Shown here: piece after piece, positions 10,800 through 20,294 of the stretch
Numbering within the stretch: position 1 is the first letter of the stretch
Layout of the letters: the number at the start of each line of letters is the position of its first letter
From: Hyparrhenia diplandra
Taxonomy: Eukaryota > Streptophyta > Magnoliopsida > Poales > Poaceae
Assembly (NCBI GenBank): GCA_015847255.1
Contig: JADLZK010013189.1
Coordinates: 124,001 to 188,000 of the forward strand
DNA: 64,000 bases
Direction: 5' to 3'
Made by a program: the position numbers and the translations under genes
Notes under the pieces: model-generated
The model's database searches: none
Seen by the model: only the letters and a program-made list of their open reading frames with translations
Told to the model about the DNA's origin: nothing

Positions 10800-11713
10800 G
10801 AAGTACCAACAGTCATGCGACAAGCTTGGATGGATCGCCCGTTCGTGCAGCCCCCGCTAAGCTTGGATGGATCGCCGGCTCGTGCGACCCCGTTCGTGAG
10901 CCTCCACTTTGACTTCTCCTTCGCCAACGACGATGCCAACATCTGCAACGATGACAACGACAAGTCGGGTCCCCTTATCCTCAGCAATGGACCCGGCGTC
11001 GCAACATCACCAATCGGCATCGCCTTCGCGCCTACCTGGTGGGTTGGGCGGCACGTGGACGCGCCGCCTCATCGAATGGTGGGGAAATGTCATGTGCCGG
11101 AATTGGGCCAGCCCTGGACGGGCTAGGAAGGCCCAAAATGGCCGCGACCAGCGCATGAGGGGGCGGTCCACAAGCGCGGGGGGGGCCGGCGCCCCTACGC
11201 CATTGCCGCCACGGCCTTCCCCGCCTCCAACTCGCTTCATCATCAAGTTAGGATTATCTTAGGACTTTTGGGTGTGTAAAAGGGGATATTCCAATCATAT
11301 AAGGAAGACCCTTAATAGGAAATAAATAAATATTGCTTGTAAATGGTATTCCGATCATATAAGGAAACCTTATATAGAGATTGCTTAGATTACAAGTCCC
11401 ACTAGCGGGGCTATATAAACAAGGGTATGTAACTGCTTGGGGAACAAGCAATAAAGAATAGTTCGTGCCTCTCTCTCTCTCTGCCTCAACCGCGCAGCGC
11501 CAAAGACCGCTAACGCCGCCACCCTCGCCGCCACACCGCCGCCGCCGCCCGCCGGCCCGCGGCCGCCGCCGCCGCCACCCCCTCCCCTACCGCCGCCGCC
11601 ACTGGCTGGCCCCAGGCCCGGCACCGCCGCCCCCACTGCTGCCCTGGCCGCCATCCCGCCCCTAAGCTCGTTGGTGATGTGTCACCCCCGGCCCAATCAA
11701 CCGGTTTGTGACA
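10800..11713 (+). mobile_element. Truncated copia-like element, plus strand (3' end plus LTR)
   Basis: A 3' internal remnant (10800-11074), a polypurine tract aatggtggggaaa (11075-11087) and an LTR (11088-11713). The LTR starts TGTCATGTGCCGG, has a TATA box at 11412-11419, a polyadenylation signal aataaa at 11450-11455, a CT-rich and then CCG-rich stretch (11465-11665), and ends gtttgtgaca. An inverted relative sits at 14230-14825 with an iMet-type primer site, which is what identifies the family as copia-like. The left part of the element is missing. Frames across 10796-11262 are open on both strands because of GC bias and are not called as genes. Confidence 0.7.
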
Positions 11714-11759
11714 TCTTGGCACCCTTTTCTCGGGTTACCCCGGCATTTTTTGTGTCCAG

Positions 11760-13159
11760 AGTCAAGGGACAATTAGTCCCGGTTGGAGGCTCCATCCGGG
11801 ACTAAATGTCCATGCCCAACGGCTCCAGCTCCCTACAGCAACCTTTAGTCCCGGTCGGAGGCTTCAACCGGGACTAAAGGTTGACCTTTAGTCCCGGATT
11901 GAGGCTCCAAATGGGACAAAAGGTTTGCTCGGTTTGAGGCTTTACCCGGGAGTAAATGTCAACCTTTAGTCTAGGTTTGTAAGAAAAATCAGAATTAAAT
12001 CTTTCTAGATATACTTTTACCATCTTTTCTCCCCGAGCCCCGTGCTAACCATTTTTTTTTTTTGACATTACTCTAACAAGCGATATATGTTATCTTCTAG
12101 TACTATTATAATAGTATGTTAATTAGTACTAGTATATTAGTATAATTAGTAGTAGTATAATAGTATGTGAATTAGTACTAGTATAATAGTATCACCACAT
12201 TTTGTCTCACGCAAACACAAAGTCTATACACCTTGGTTCTTAGGGATTTTGAGATCCATGTGCTTGTCGTATTTTTTCTCAAACTTTGTCTCGGGCTTGC
12301 AAATGCCCGTGTGAAGCAACCATCAAGTTTGATATTTTTTTTGAATTGGTTTGGTACATTTTTCAATCTAATTGAATTTCCACACGACTTCACCTAGTAA
12401 TTACACGTTGAACTGAAGTCTACCCCAAAAAGATTTAGAATAGTGCTAAACTTTTGCCGGATGGTCTCTTGTGCCCTAGGAGATAAATCTTTATGAAGGT
12501 TGATGCAAAATCCTAGTGTTTTCAATCTGTAATTCACCATATTTTGTCTCACGCAAAGACGAAGAGAAATATAGTAATAAAAATAATTATTAGAAAACCC
12601 TAAGATCTTGCGTGGAACCATATGTCAAGCCGTTTTCGACAAGGTGTAAATGATGCAAAAAAAATTTTAAGCCATTTCGACAAAGGCGGAGTCCACGTGC
12701 TCCACAAAGGTATATGAAACCTTTCGTCGAATCTGTATCTATACACCTAGGTTCCTAGGGATTCGATGTCTATATGCTTTTTAGGGTCGTATTGGTCTCA
12801 AACTTTTTATGATGTGTAATCTATGAATCGAATCGATTTATGATGTGTTGAGTCTCTCATTTATCTCGTGATGTGTGATTTATTTCTTGGATGAACTGCT
12901 TGATGGCGGCAATGGATGACCTTGATCGCCGTGGCGGCAGCCTAGCGAGCATGCAGGTCATCATGGCGAGCATGGCGGGGTGCCCGTGGCGCTGCATGCT
13001 CATTATTTTTTGGTTTTTAAAAGCACAACAACGACTTGTTTTATGACCGGTAGTGATAAAAATAGCACATCACTGCCACTTTTGGTTCCGCCAGTTCATT
13101 TTTCTGGCAGTGAAGGGGATTTTTGACCCGACCGTGATGTGCTATTCTCAGTAGTAGTG
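11760..13159 (-). mobile_element. CACTA element fragment with one terminus (C)
   Basis: The right edge at 13139-13159 reads, on the minus strand, CACTACTACTGAGAATAGC, a CACTA-superfamily terminus. Next to it are short inverted phrases (cactgcca, tggcagtg at 13070-13115) of the subterminal type. The left part holds repeats of tttagtcccgg and its complement (11770-11975), and 12185-12810 holds imperfect direct repeats (caccacattttgtctcacgcaaa / caccatattttgtctcacgcaaa; ctatacacctt / ctatacaccta). No matching left terminus is present and no transposase is seen, so it is a truncated or composite non-coding remnant. The left border is approximate. Confidence 0.5.
11771..11975. repeat. Inverted/direct repeats of tttagtcccgg
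   Basis: Arms acctttagtcccggt (about 11839) and accgggactaaaggt (about 11866) can pair into a hairpin with a 12-base loop. Further copies lie at 11779, 11880 and, decayed, 11945-11975. Such subterminal motifs are common in rice CACTA-type elements. Confidence 0.6.
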
Positions 13160-13164
13160 ACTTA

Positions 13165-13938
13165 CGTCACAGACGATGATAGATCCTACAGGAGTCATCT
13201 CCGTTGCCTTGACAATACCAACAGCTAGCATACATGGAGCTATGCAAGAATTGGAGAAAACGACATGAGTTTCGACCCATGGGTGGCCGATCATGCCATC
13301 ATCCTCCTTGTTCCTTCAACGCGCCCGTCTTCCTCCAAGGCATCCGTCTCCTCCGGGTGGAACCGGTGGCTGCATGGAGTCCAAGATGCATGTCCGCTCA
13401 TGTGTTCTTCTAGACAATGGCGAAAACACGAACGCCGCACGCTGCGCCTACCATGCATCGCGGTTCTAAACCATCATTGAGGTGCAATCTAAGTCGTTGC
13501 TCAAGGTTAGTTTGATCCTACGGGTACAGAGAGTTACTTGGCCCCTACTCCACCTTGGACTATATAAGAAACCCTAGGGGCGCCCCCAGGGCATCATCTC
13601 CTCATTAGCTATCTGCAGAGCAAAATCTAGGATTTCAATCTAGAGCTTTTGGCAGCCTTCTTCCAACTACTTTCTTCCCAGTCTTTTTCGAGAGTTGGAA
13701 TAGATCTGCTGCTCCGAAGTAGATAAAGTATAGTGAGCCTTTAATTAGATAAACCACTTAGAGAACTCAAAACCTCTCTACCCATGTCATCTATCTTTCC
13801 TTGGGCGATCCTAATTCTTCTAGTACACTTCACGTTCCCGTAGAAATCGATGCATGCTGGAATACTCCCGGGTGAAAGCTACATCGGTATCCATGCGCTT
13901 TGCGGATTTCTCTCGCTTCGCGTTAATTTATACCAACA
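13165..13938 (+). repeat. LTR relic C (Athila-like, 3' part)
   Basis: Contains ccttggactatataag with a TATA box (13559-13566), a leader with ctctagag/tcttcc words and, near the end, cgggtgaaagctacatcgg, tatccatgcgctt and ttataccaaca at 13928-13938, all typical of the U5 end of Athila-type LTRs in this window. No primer binding site follows because copia sequence begins at once. The left limit is unclear; 13165-13490 has an open frame (13265-13480) that I do not recognise and treat as chance. Confidence 0.5.
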
Positions 13939-14825
13939 CGAGCTCTGAGTCGCCGCCGATGGCGTCGTTGGGGGCAGAGGTGGTGCCTGGGGCGGCTGCC
14001 GCTGGGGTGTCCACCAACGCCGTCAACGTCGTTTAGAGCGGAGGGGGCAGGCCAATCTTCGGGCCGGTGTAGAGGTACTCAGTGGCGAAGACGTGTCTCA
14101 ATCTCGCCGGCGGCGTCCCGATCATGGCGCAGGCTTGTCGCCGAGGAGCTCCTTCGGCGCCTTGGTGAACTCACGCATCTCGGAAGCCATTGGTGGTGGG
14201 AATCGCCCTGTCTCCGATGATACCAAACCCGTCACAAACGTAGGATCCCGGCGGTTGTGACACGATCGATGGCGATCTCGGCGGGGGATGAGGGAGGAGG
14301 GCAGCGGCGGTGTTTGGGGGCGGTTGTGGAAGAGAGAAAGGGAGGGAGGAGGTGGTGACGTGGCGGCGGTTGGCGGCACGGCGGCGGTGGCCGCCCGGGG
14401 TGTTGGGCGGTGGCGCGGGCGGCGGGTGCGGGCTCTTATTTGGTGTTGGAGACGGGGAGTGAGAGACGGAATTATTCTTTATTGCTTGTCCCCAAAGAGA
14501 TTACATACCCCCTATTTATATGGCCCTCCTATGGGACTTGTAATCCAAGCAATCTCTCTATAGGTTTTCCTTATAGAGTTGGAATACCTTTACAAGCAAT
14601 CCTATTTATTTCCTTATAAGAGATTTTCTTAAAGAGTTGGAATATCCCATGCACACAAAAAAGTCCTAATTTAATCCAAACTTGATGACGGAAGCGATGA
14701 TGACATGGCGAGCTGGCGGCGGCGGCGACGCAGCGGGCGCCCTGCCGTGCGCACCCCCCCCCACCCCCACTACCACTCGGGCCCCTCTAGCCCGGTCCCC
14801 CGGCGACCCATTCCGGCATGTGACG
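13939..14825 (-). mobile_element. Truncated copia-like element, minus strand (LTR plus gag start)
   Basis: The LTR at 14230-14825 is the inverted relative of 11088-11713: reverse-complement start (C)GTCACATGCCGG, TATA box on minus at about 14512-14520 and polyadenylation signal near 14480. Directly inside it (14218-14229) the minus strand reads ttggtatca, the iMet-tRNA primer site of copia elements. A short frame then begins MASEMREFTKAPKELLGD (about 14176 downward) and is soon lost; it looks like the N-terminus of gag. The element is cut at about 13939. Confidence 0.7.
14218..14229 (-). promoter_or_regulatory. Copia-type primer binding site (initiator Met tRNA)
   Basis: The minus strand reads ttggtatca next to the LTR end, the standard complement of the 3' end of initiator tRNA-Met used by plant copia elements. 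Confidence 0.65.
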
Positions 14826-15110
14826 GATGGCTAGATGTTTCTAATTAATGTGGGAATTTCTAGTATTTATTTTTTTTCTAACAAGTATAGTGAGATTAAT
14901 GTGGAGCCTCTGTTGGAGCCTCCAATTAGTAAGAAGTAAGATTGTGCGTGAGTTTATACAGTACATCAAATAGCCAACAGATACAAAGAAAAAAAATGAG
15001 CTAGCTACGTGGTAATCATGCCGAGAAGATTATATGTACTATATCCATTAGAGGATGTTAGGTTGCCGTATGTCGTTCTCCAGCCTATATGCTCATGTCC
15101 ATATGTTTTA

Positions 15111-15428
15111 GGCCCCGTTTGACACAGTTTAGTTTCACTGATTAAGCCATTTTTTTTTAAAAAAAAAACAGCTTCATAAGCAGCTTTTTTGGTATTTGTC
15201 GTGAAAATTTTGTTTGGCAACGAACAGTTTCACCCACAAATTTATGCATGGCGGAGGGAGATTGATGGAAAGATCGAGTTGTGAAAACTACTTTTTTAGT
15301 TTCACCTCTCCCCATTCCTTTGCGAGAGTAAAAGAGGAGCTTCGCCTATGAAGCTTTTTTTTGATAAAGGGTGTTAACTTGACAAAAAGAATCAGCTCAC
15401 GAAGTTGCTAAGCTTTGCCAACATGGCC
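15111..15428. mobile_element. Tourist-like MITE (PIF/Harbinger-derived)
   Basis: 318-bp non-coding element starting GGCCCCGTTTGACAC and ending with the imperfect complement (gccaacatggcc). It is flanked by TTA on both sides (15108-15110 and 15429-15431), the target duplication of PIF/Harbinger MITEs. The interior is AT-rich with a poly-T/poly-A run at 15149-15169. Confidence 0.8.
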
Positions 15429-15431
15429 TTA

Positions 15432-16325
15432 ATAGTGGATTTATTTGAACATGTAGATCCTAATATGCTTCAATAACAATTTTGCATTTCAAGATAATGA
15501 AACAAGTTTTCGGCCTCTACAAACTAGCCCTAAAATGGTTTACATATAGCAAGCTTGGGACGAGAAAGCACCCCATGTTTCTTCGTAATAATAACAAAAG
15601 ATCCTTTTTGCTCTATAGGTATAGGAAGCTAAGCAGGTAGCATTCACGCAACCAACCGCATTATGCACTATATGGATCATAGCACTGCTTTACCGGTGAA
15701 GCTAGACTATTTTAATGGACTGTTTACTAAATCAACTCTTTCAGTAAAACAAAAGGATAAAGTGACCATAATGCCCTTGTCTCTTTTGTTATCTTTTCCT
15801 TTCCTCTCCTATTTCTCTCTGCCTCTCTCAGTGTCCACTTGGCCTCCGCCATACGCACGCTTGCCTCTCACTCGCATGCACACCCCCGCCTCTCTCGCAC
15901 ATAGACAATCCAGCACCTTTGCGCGGCCCAAACTGGTCGTCCACGTGGCCCGGCAAGTGTGCCATCTCCAGCGTCCATGGCCATCCGCTCAGTTCGGCGA
16001 GCGTGTCCTCTCCATCGTTTTTGCCCTTTCTACCTGTCCTGTTCCAGTCTTGTACATCACGCGACGGGGTCTCAAAATATCAACGGGTACCTGAAACCCG
16101 CTAACCCGACGGGTTTTACCCGATAAGAAGGCGGCTGTGGAACTAGTTTTCTGCCCGTGGGTACGTTAATGGGTGAAATTCTTTACCCATCGGGTATGGC
16201 GGGTACGGGTGTGGAACTATAGTACCCATACTCGCATACCCGTGGGTATAAAAAACCCGCAATAGCAGCCAGGTACCTGCTTAATTTGGCCCATTGCAGC
16301 CCATGAATGTGGCCCATAGCAGCTC

Positions 16326-16337
<12 letters not shown>
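15432..16337. other. Non-coding stretch with acccg/cgggt repeats
   Basis: No convincing gene. 15663-16104 contains overlapping open frames in a CT-rich strand with no recognisable domain. 16075-16260 is crowded with short inverted words (acccg, cgggta, acccgacgggttt), a pattern of subterminal repeats of DNA transposons; no terminus or target duplication was found. Confidence 0.4.

Positions 16338-16372
<35 letters not shown>
16328..16372. repeat. (GT)n-(TA)n microsatellite
   Basis: A GT run at 16328-16338 followed by about 17 TA units to 16372. It generates Ile-Tyr runs in shadow frames on both strands. Confidence 0.95.
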
Positions 16373-16374
<2 letters not shown>

Positions 16375-17040
16375 AACCCTAATCCTCCTTTCCTTCTTTC
16401 CCAGGCTCCCGGTGGCCCAGCCGCCCGCTTTTTCTTTCCGCGTGGGGCGACGCGCACACGAGTGAGGAGACCGCGACCACGAACCGCGCCGGCGTGAGTG
16501 TCCGCGTGAGCGTGACGGCACGGCGCGACGGGAGGCGACCGCCCGCGGCCCGCCTCGCTGCCCCTCGACTCCAACCTCGCGTGACCCGACTTAGCTATGG
16601 TGGTGGAGACCTCAGGCTTAGGACAAGATGGCAGCTGTTGATGCTCTTCCTCAACCCTAACCTCAATTCTTGTTGCGTTTGCCTTTCTGTTCCCGTTTGC
16701 CTGTTCTGACCCCACGCCATCCCCGAAGGGACGCCGCCCCGCAAGCGCGCATCTAGGGGAGACGATGAAGATCGTCGCACCGTCTCTTTCCGACGCCGGC
16801 GCCCTCTTGCCACCTCCAACGACTCATGTTCCTCCCTGTTCTGTGCTCGCCCGAGTGCACCGGCCCGCAGCTCCTAAGCGAAGGGCTTCCCCATTGGTGC
16901 GGCTGCTAAGAAAGCGGGGCCAAGAAGCTAGCAGCTAAGGCTTCGGCCTCCGATGTCTCCGACGAGTCCAGCTGCAGCTGCTCAAAAAGTGAGAAATCAG
17001 CAGCTCGAACGGCTCCCTTGGGTAAGCAATGCCATGTCTT
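16373..17040 (+). pseudogene. Gene-like relic (5' UTR and first-exon type sequence)
   Basis: Just after the TA repeat comes caaaccctaatcctcc, a phrase typical of plant 5' leaders, followed by 600 bp of GC-rich sequence. Near 16900-17030 an Ala/Lys/Ser-rich reading can be seen that ends at a splice donor-like gtaagc at 17021. No frame stays open from end to end and I recognise no domain. It could be a host gene fragment carried by a transposon or a broken gene end. The retroelement piece beginning near 17074 cuts it off. Confidence 0.3.
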
Positions 17041-17073
17041 TTATGTTACATTTGGCGTTTCTTAACGCAATCA

Positions 17074-19275
17074 GAAAGAGTTCCGCAAGCGCACGGAAAT
17101 GCCGCTGTAGCTTTCACCCGAAAGTATTCAGGGTATCGTATTTCCACAGAGAAGGCATAGTGTAAAAGTTTCTAATAGGAACATGGACAAGATAACATGA
17201 CTATATACTAGACCAAGGTTCATAACAGGGATGGACAGGATAGGTAAAGGATAACTTGACACACACACTCGAGCAATCTCATGGAATAAGAATAAAAGAA
17301 TAACCTAAGCTGGAGTAGGCCTATCCTATATAGTTGTGCAAAGAACAAGTTAATGATCATACAAGATATACGGACAGAGGTAGATGGACGGGGGAGATGC
17401 CCGCAACTGTTCTCGCCAGCCGATAGACACTTTCGTAACTCCTACTCAATACCCGAACGTGGAGGAGTGCTAGGGACGGACAGGGCTGTCACCACCGCCG
17501 CCTACCTCCTCACTACCGTGGGCAACCGACATATCCCGAAGGCTCCGTGCACCCGAACTCCATGCCCGCGTGCACTAAGGAACTACCCATACCCCCCATG
17601 GACTCTGACCCTACGGATCAATGAGCTAGAATATGGGCAAACCCGAAGGTACGACTGCACCGCCATCTAAACTCCATGGAATAAATTGTATGAATGATTA
17701 GGCACAAGTTCTATATGACGGAATCATAACATAGAGACTATAGTCTAGTTCATATGAAATGATCATGTCATGTAAACTATACTCTAGTTCTATGGCACAA
17801 CTATAATGATAAGTAAGAACAAGAACAATATGAAGAACATGACATTGATCAACATGAAGAACAATGAATTGATCATACCATATATCTCCAAGATACTTGA
17901 TGTTGATCGGGAGTTGCTACAATGACAATATATTTCAAGATGTATCATGTTTATAACAAAGTATTCTTCCTTTATTTAAATAAGTTGGCACCTATATCCA
18001 CCTTTTATTACTCAACATATGTGGGGATTTTAACTTTCTCCAAGTTCTTAGGTGGTTGCAAGATGGAACGGTTGCTATAGAAACACTAATCATTCATTCT
18101 TTTGATCAACCATCTATTCGGGATTTTTTTTAAATGCTTTTGAGGAAATATGGGCTATCTTTTTGGAGAGGTGGGTTCTACTCACTCTTGGACATGTGTC
18201 CATTATTTCCTCTCTTCCTTTTTCTCTCTTTTTTGGAGATGTGGGCTCTACTTGCCCTTGGACACGTGTCCATTTTTCATCTCTTCTTTCTTTTTTCTCT
18301 CTTTTTTTATATTATTTCTTTTTTTTAGCATAGCCCATATCTCTCTCTTTTTTTTCTTTAAAAATAAATTCCCGGATGTCAAGTTTCTCTTGGAATGAAT
18401 TTATAGTAGAGTCTCCTTGCACCATATCATATCCAAAGAACAACTTAGAAAAAAGGATCATGTATTAGCAAACCCACAATTCATTTAAGTATTTCAAGGT
18501 GAGACATTGTTAGCCAACAAACTTAAATATTGGGGAATACAAAGTCATAAACTAGGCACAAATGAATTATAGATAGAGCAACTATTCATCATTTCAACAT
18601 GGAGAAACTAACATTCTTTAACACATATGAGAGTGGAATGATTTTTTTTTTTATCTCGTATCTCATCATTCTATAAGATAAGAAACTAACTAAAAAGAAA
18701 TGTGAGATAGGAGTTACCTTTATGGGAGTCCTTCCCCAAGCTAGCTTCGACTTACCTTTGATTATGAATGTTGCTAGCTTATGCACGCCATGAATTGATT
18801 CGTGATTAGTGGCGTGGTTGAAGACTCTCCCCAAGCTTGTCTTGTGATGAAATTGGAAGAACAGGACAACCATACTTGGGGTTTGAAAGGTTTTTATTTT
18901 TATTTTATTATTATTATTCATATTATTATAAAAATATTTTTTTTTTGGTTCACCAAACAAGATCTCATCTTCATTGTCATCTCCAGGACACACCCTCTTG
19001 AAGTTATAAATTCTGCAGGGGGTTAGTCCATATGGTCGACCAAATTCTACACTACCTACTACGGTTCAAAAATCAAACTCGACTCCTTGTCTAATCTGGA
19101 TTAAGGTAGATATTTTGACCTAAGCACCATGCTTAATTCAAAAGTCTATGGAAGCATGATCATACGTATAACAAAAACTTCCAAACCATAACATGCAAAT
19201 ATAGAAAGAGGAAGCACGAATTGATAACAAGATTCATCCAATGGAGATAAAGGTATTGCAAGGTGTTGAAACAAG
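17074..19275 (-). mobile_element. Athila-like element fragment, minus strand
   Basis: On the minus strand the left edge reads cgggtgaaagctac ... gtgcgcttgcgg, the U5 end shared with the other Athila-type LTRs here, with a long R/U5 (17080-17700) to its right. Further right the 3' internal region is recognisable in inverse order: tggacacgtgtcc (about 18260) before a T/C-rich block, gaatagttgctct (about 18585), and purine tracts at 18729-18745 and 18825-18839 that match 7666-7680. A last part (about 18970-19275) contains taagcatggtgctta, which matches LTR B near 10055. The internal order is partly rearranged and edges are approximate. No intact gene; AT- and T-rich frames at 18134-18398 are chance. 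Confidence 0.5.
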
Positions 19276-19902
19276 TGGTTTCTAACACGAGGGGAACACC
19301 CTCTCGCCCAAAGGAGCTCGGGAGAGGATAACACAAACCGGATGATGGCAAGTTGAGGAGCTCAATAATAAATGGACTTAAATGGTATTCACCAACCATC
19401 CAAAAGGGGAGGTTAACCACCTATTTATAGTTTACATCATGTAGGAATACGAGATTACTGATTTGCCCTTTGATATTCCTAGCATATTCCACCAATTGAC
19501 TTGCCGTCCAGGGGGCCTTCGCGTAATTCTTCAGTTCGAACCGCCTCCGCCTAACGGGCCTCTGACCGGCCCATTCGGGGGAGACACTTTTCCTCAGGCC
19601 CAAGAGCCGAAACCTCCGCCGGGTACTCTTCGAGGCAAGGCAGGAGCCCCTAGGGGCGGGCGACCTCCGCCACGCCGGGCGCCGGTCCGTGGCGGCGGGA
19701 GGTCGCCACCTCCGCCTCCGGCGTGCCGGTGGAGAGGTCTCCGCTGTCTAGAGAGGCGGAGGTACCCGAACCGATGCTTGCTCCCCGAAAGACGCAGACA
19801 CAAGATTCAAACAGAGTTTATCTGGTTAGCGAAGACTTTCGACCTGCGTTTTTTCAGTAAGTTAAACACCTCCGCTTGCCAGCTTAGGGTTATGTCCCAA
19901 CA
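19276..19902 (-). repeat. 3' LTR of Tat element 1
   Basis: On minus it starts TGTTGGGACATAACCC at 19902, directly after the purine tract. GC-rich U3 with repeated ggcggagg words, TATA box ctataaatag at 19431-19440 and probable end gttagaaacca at 19276 (627 bp). The left edge is inferred from the CA dinucleotide and the change into Athila-type sequence. There is no second LTR to test a target duplication. The large open frames at 19463-20029 and 19594-19803 result from GC bias. Confidence 0.7.
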
Positions 19903-19917
19903 GTTCCCCCCCTCCTT
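19903..19917 (-). promoter_or_regulatory. Polypurine tract of Tat element 1
   Basis: The minus strand reads aaggaggggggaac directly before the LTR start TGTTGGG. Confidence 0.75.
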
Positions 19918-20151
19918 GAGGACGAATGGCCAAGGCGAAGATGTGCCTTTGTTCTCAAGCTCTCTGGCGCCGGGCGGAGGTGTTGAGGGTGTCTTCCCCC
20001 TGGCACGTGTTGTCTTGGGTCTTCGCTAACGGAAGTTGTAACGTCGCGGCTCCAACGGACAAAAGAGCACGCCTTTTGAGGCCGATGTGACCGTTATCTG
20101 CCCGTTGGTCGTGTCCGTTGGTTTTTGAATGCGAAGGGTCGCTTGGGTGCC

Positions 20152-20160
20152 TATATAAAG
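20152..20160 (+). promoter_or_regulatory. TATA box of the antisense gene in Tat element 1
   Basis: ctatataaag at 20151-20160, about 250 bp inside the 3' LTR, pointing away from it. The first coding-like ATG lies about 140 bp downstream (20295). Tat element 2 has a TATA box (51185-51192) in the equivalent place. Confidence 0.65.
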
Positions 20161-20294
20161 GGACTCCCCTGCCCGAGCGAAGGGTACCCCAGCCATCGCT
20201 TTCATTGCTTTTGCTTTCGCCCACCTTCGCACACTCGCATCCTTGTTTAGCTTGATTCTGCTAAGCTTCGCTTTAGTGCCTCCGCTTAGTTGCA

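Noticed and set aside
11385..11722. Ala/Gly- or Pro/Arg-rich ORFs in the copia LTR
   Set aside because: GC-rich simple sequence inside an LTR; opposite strands are both open.
16183..16715. ORFs of 112 and 144 codons on minus across the TA repeat
   Set aside because: They contain Ile-Tyr runs from the microsatellite and no recognisable domain.
18134..18398. Hydrophobic ORFs that look like membrane proteins
   Set aside because: The strand is T-rich and yields Phe/Leu/Ser runs. The region aligns with non-coding 3' sequence of the Athila-like family.
19463..20029. 188-codon plus ORF over the 3' LTR of Tat element 1
   Set aside because: It runs across the LTR, polypurine tract and leader; openness comes from GC-rich U3 sequence.
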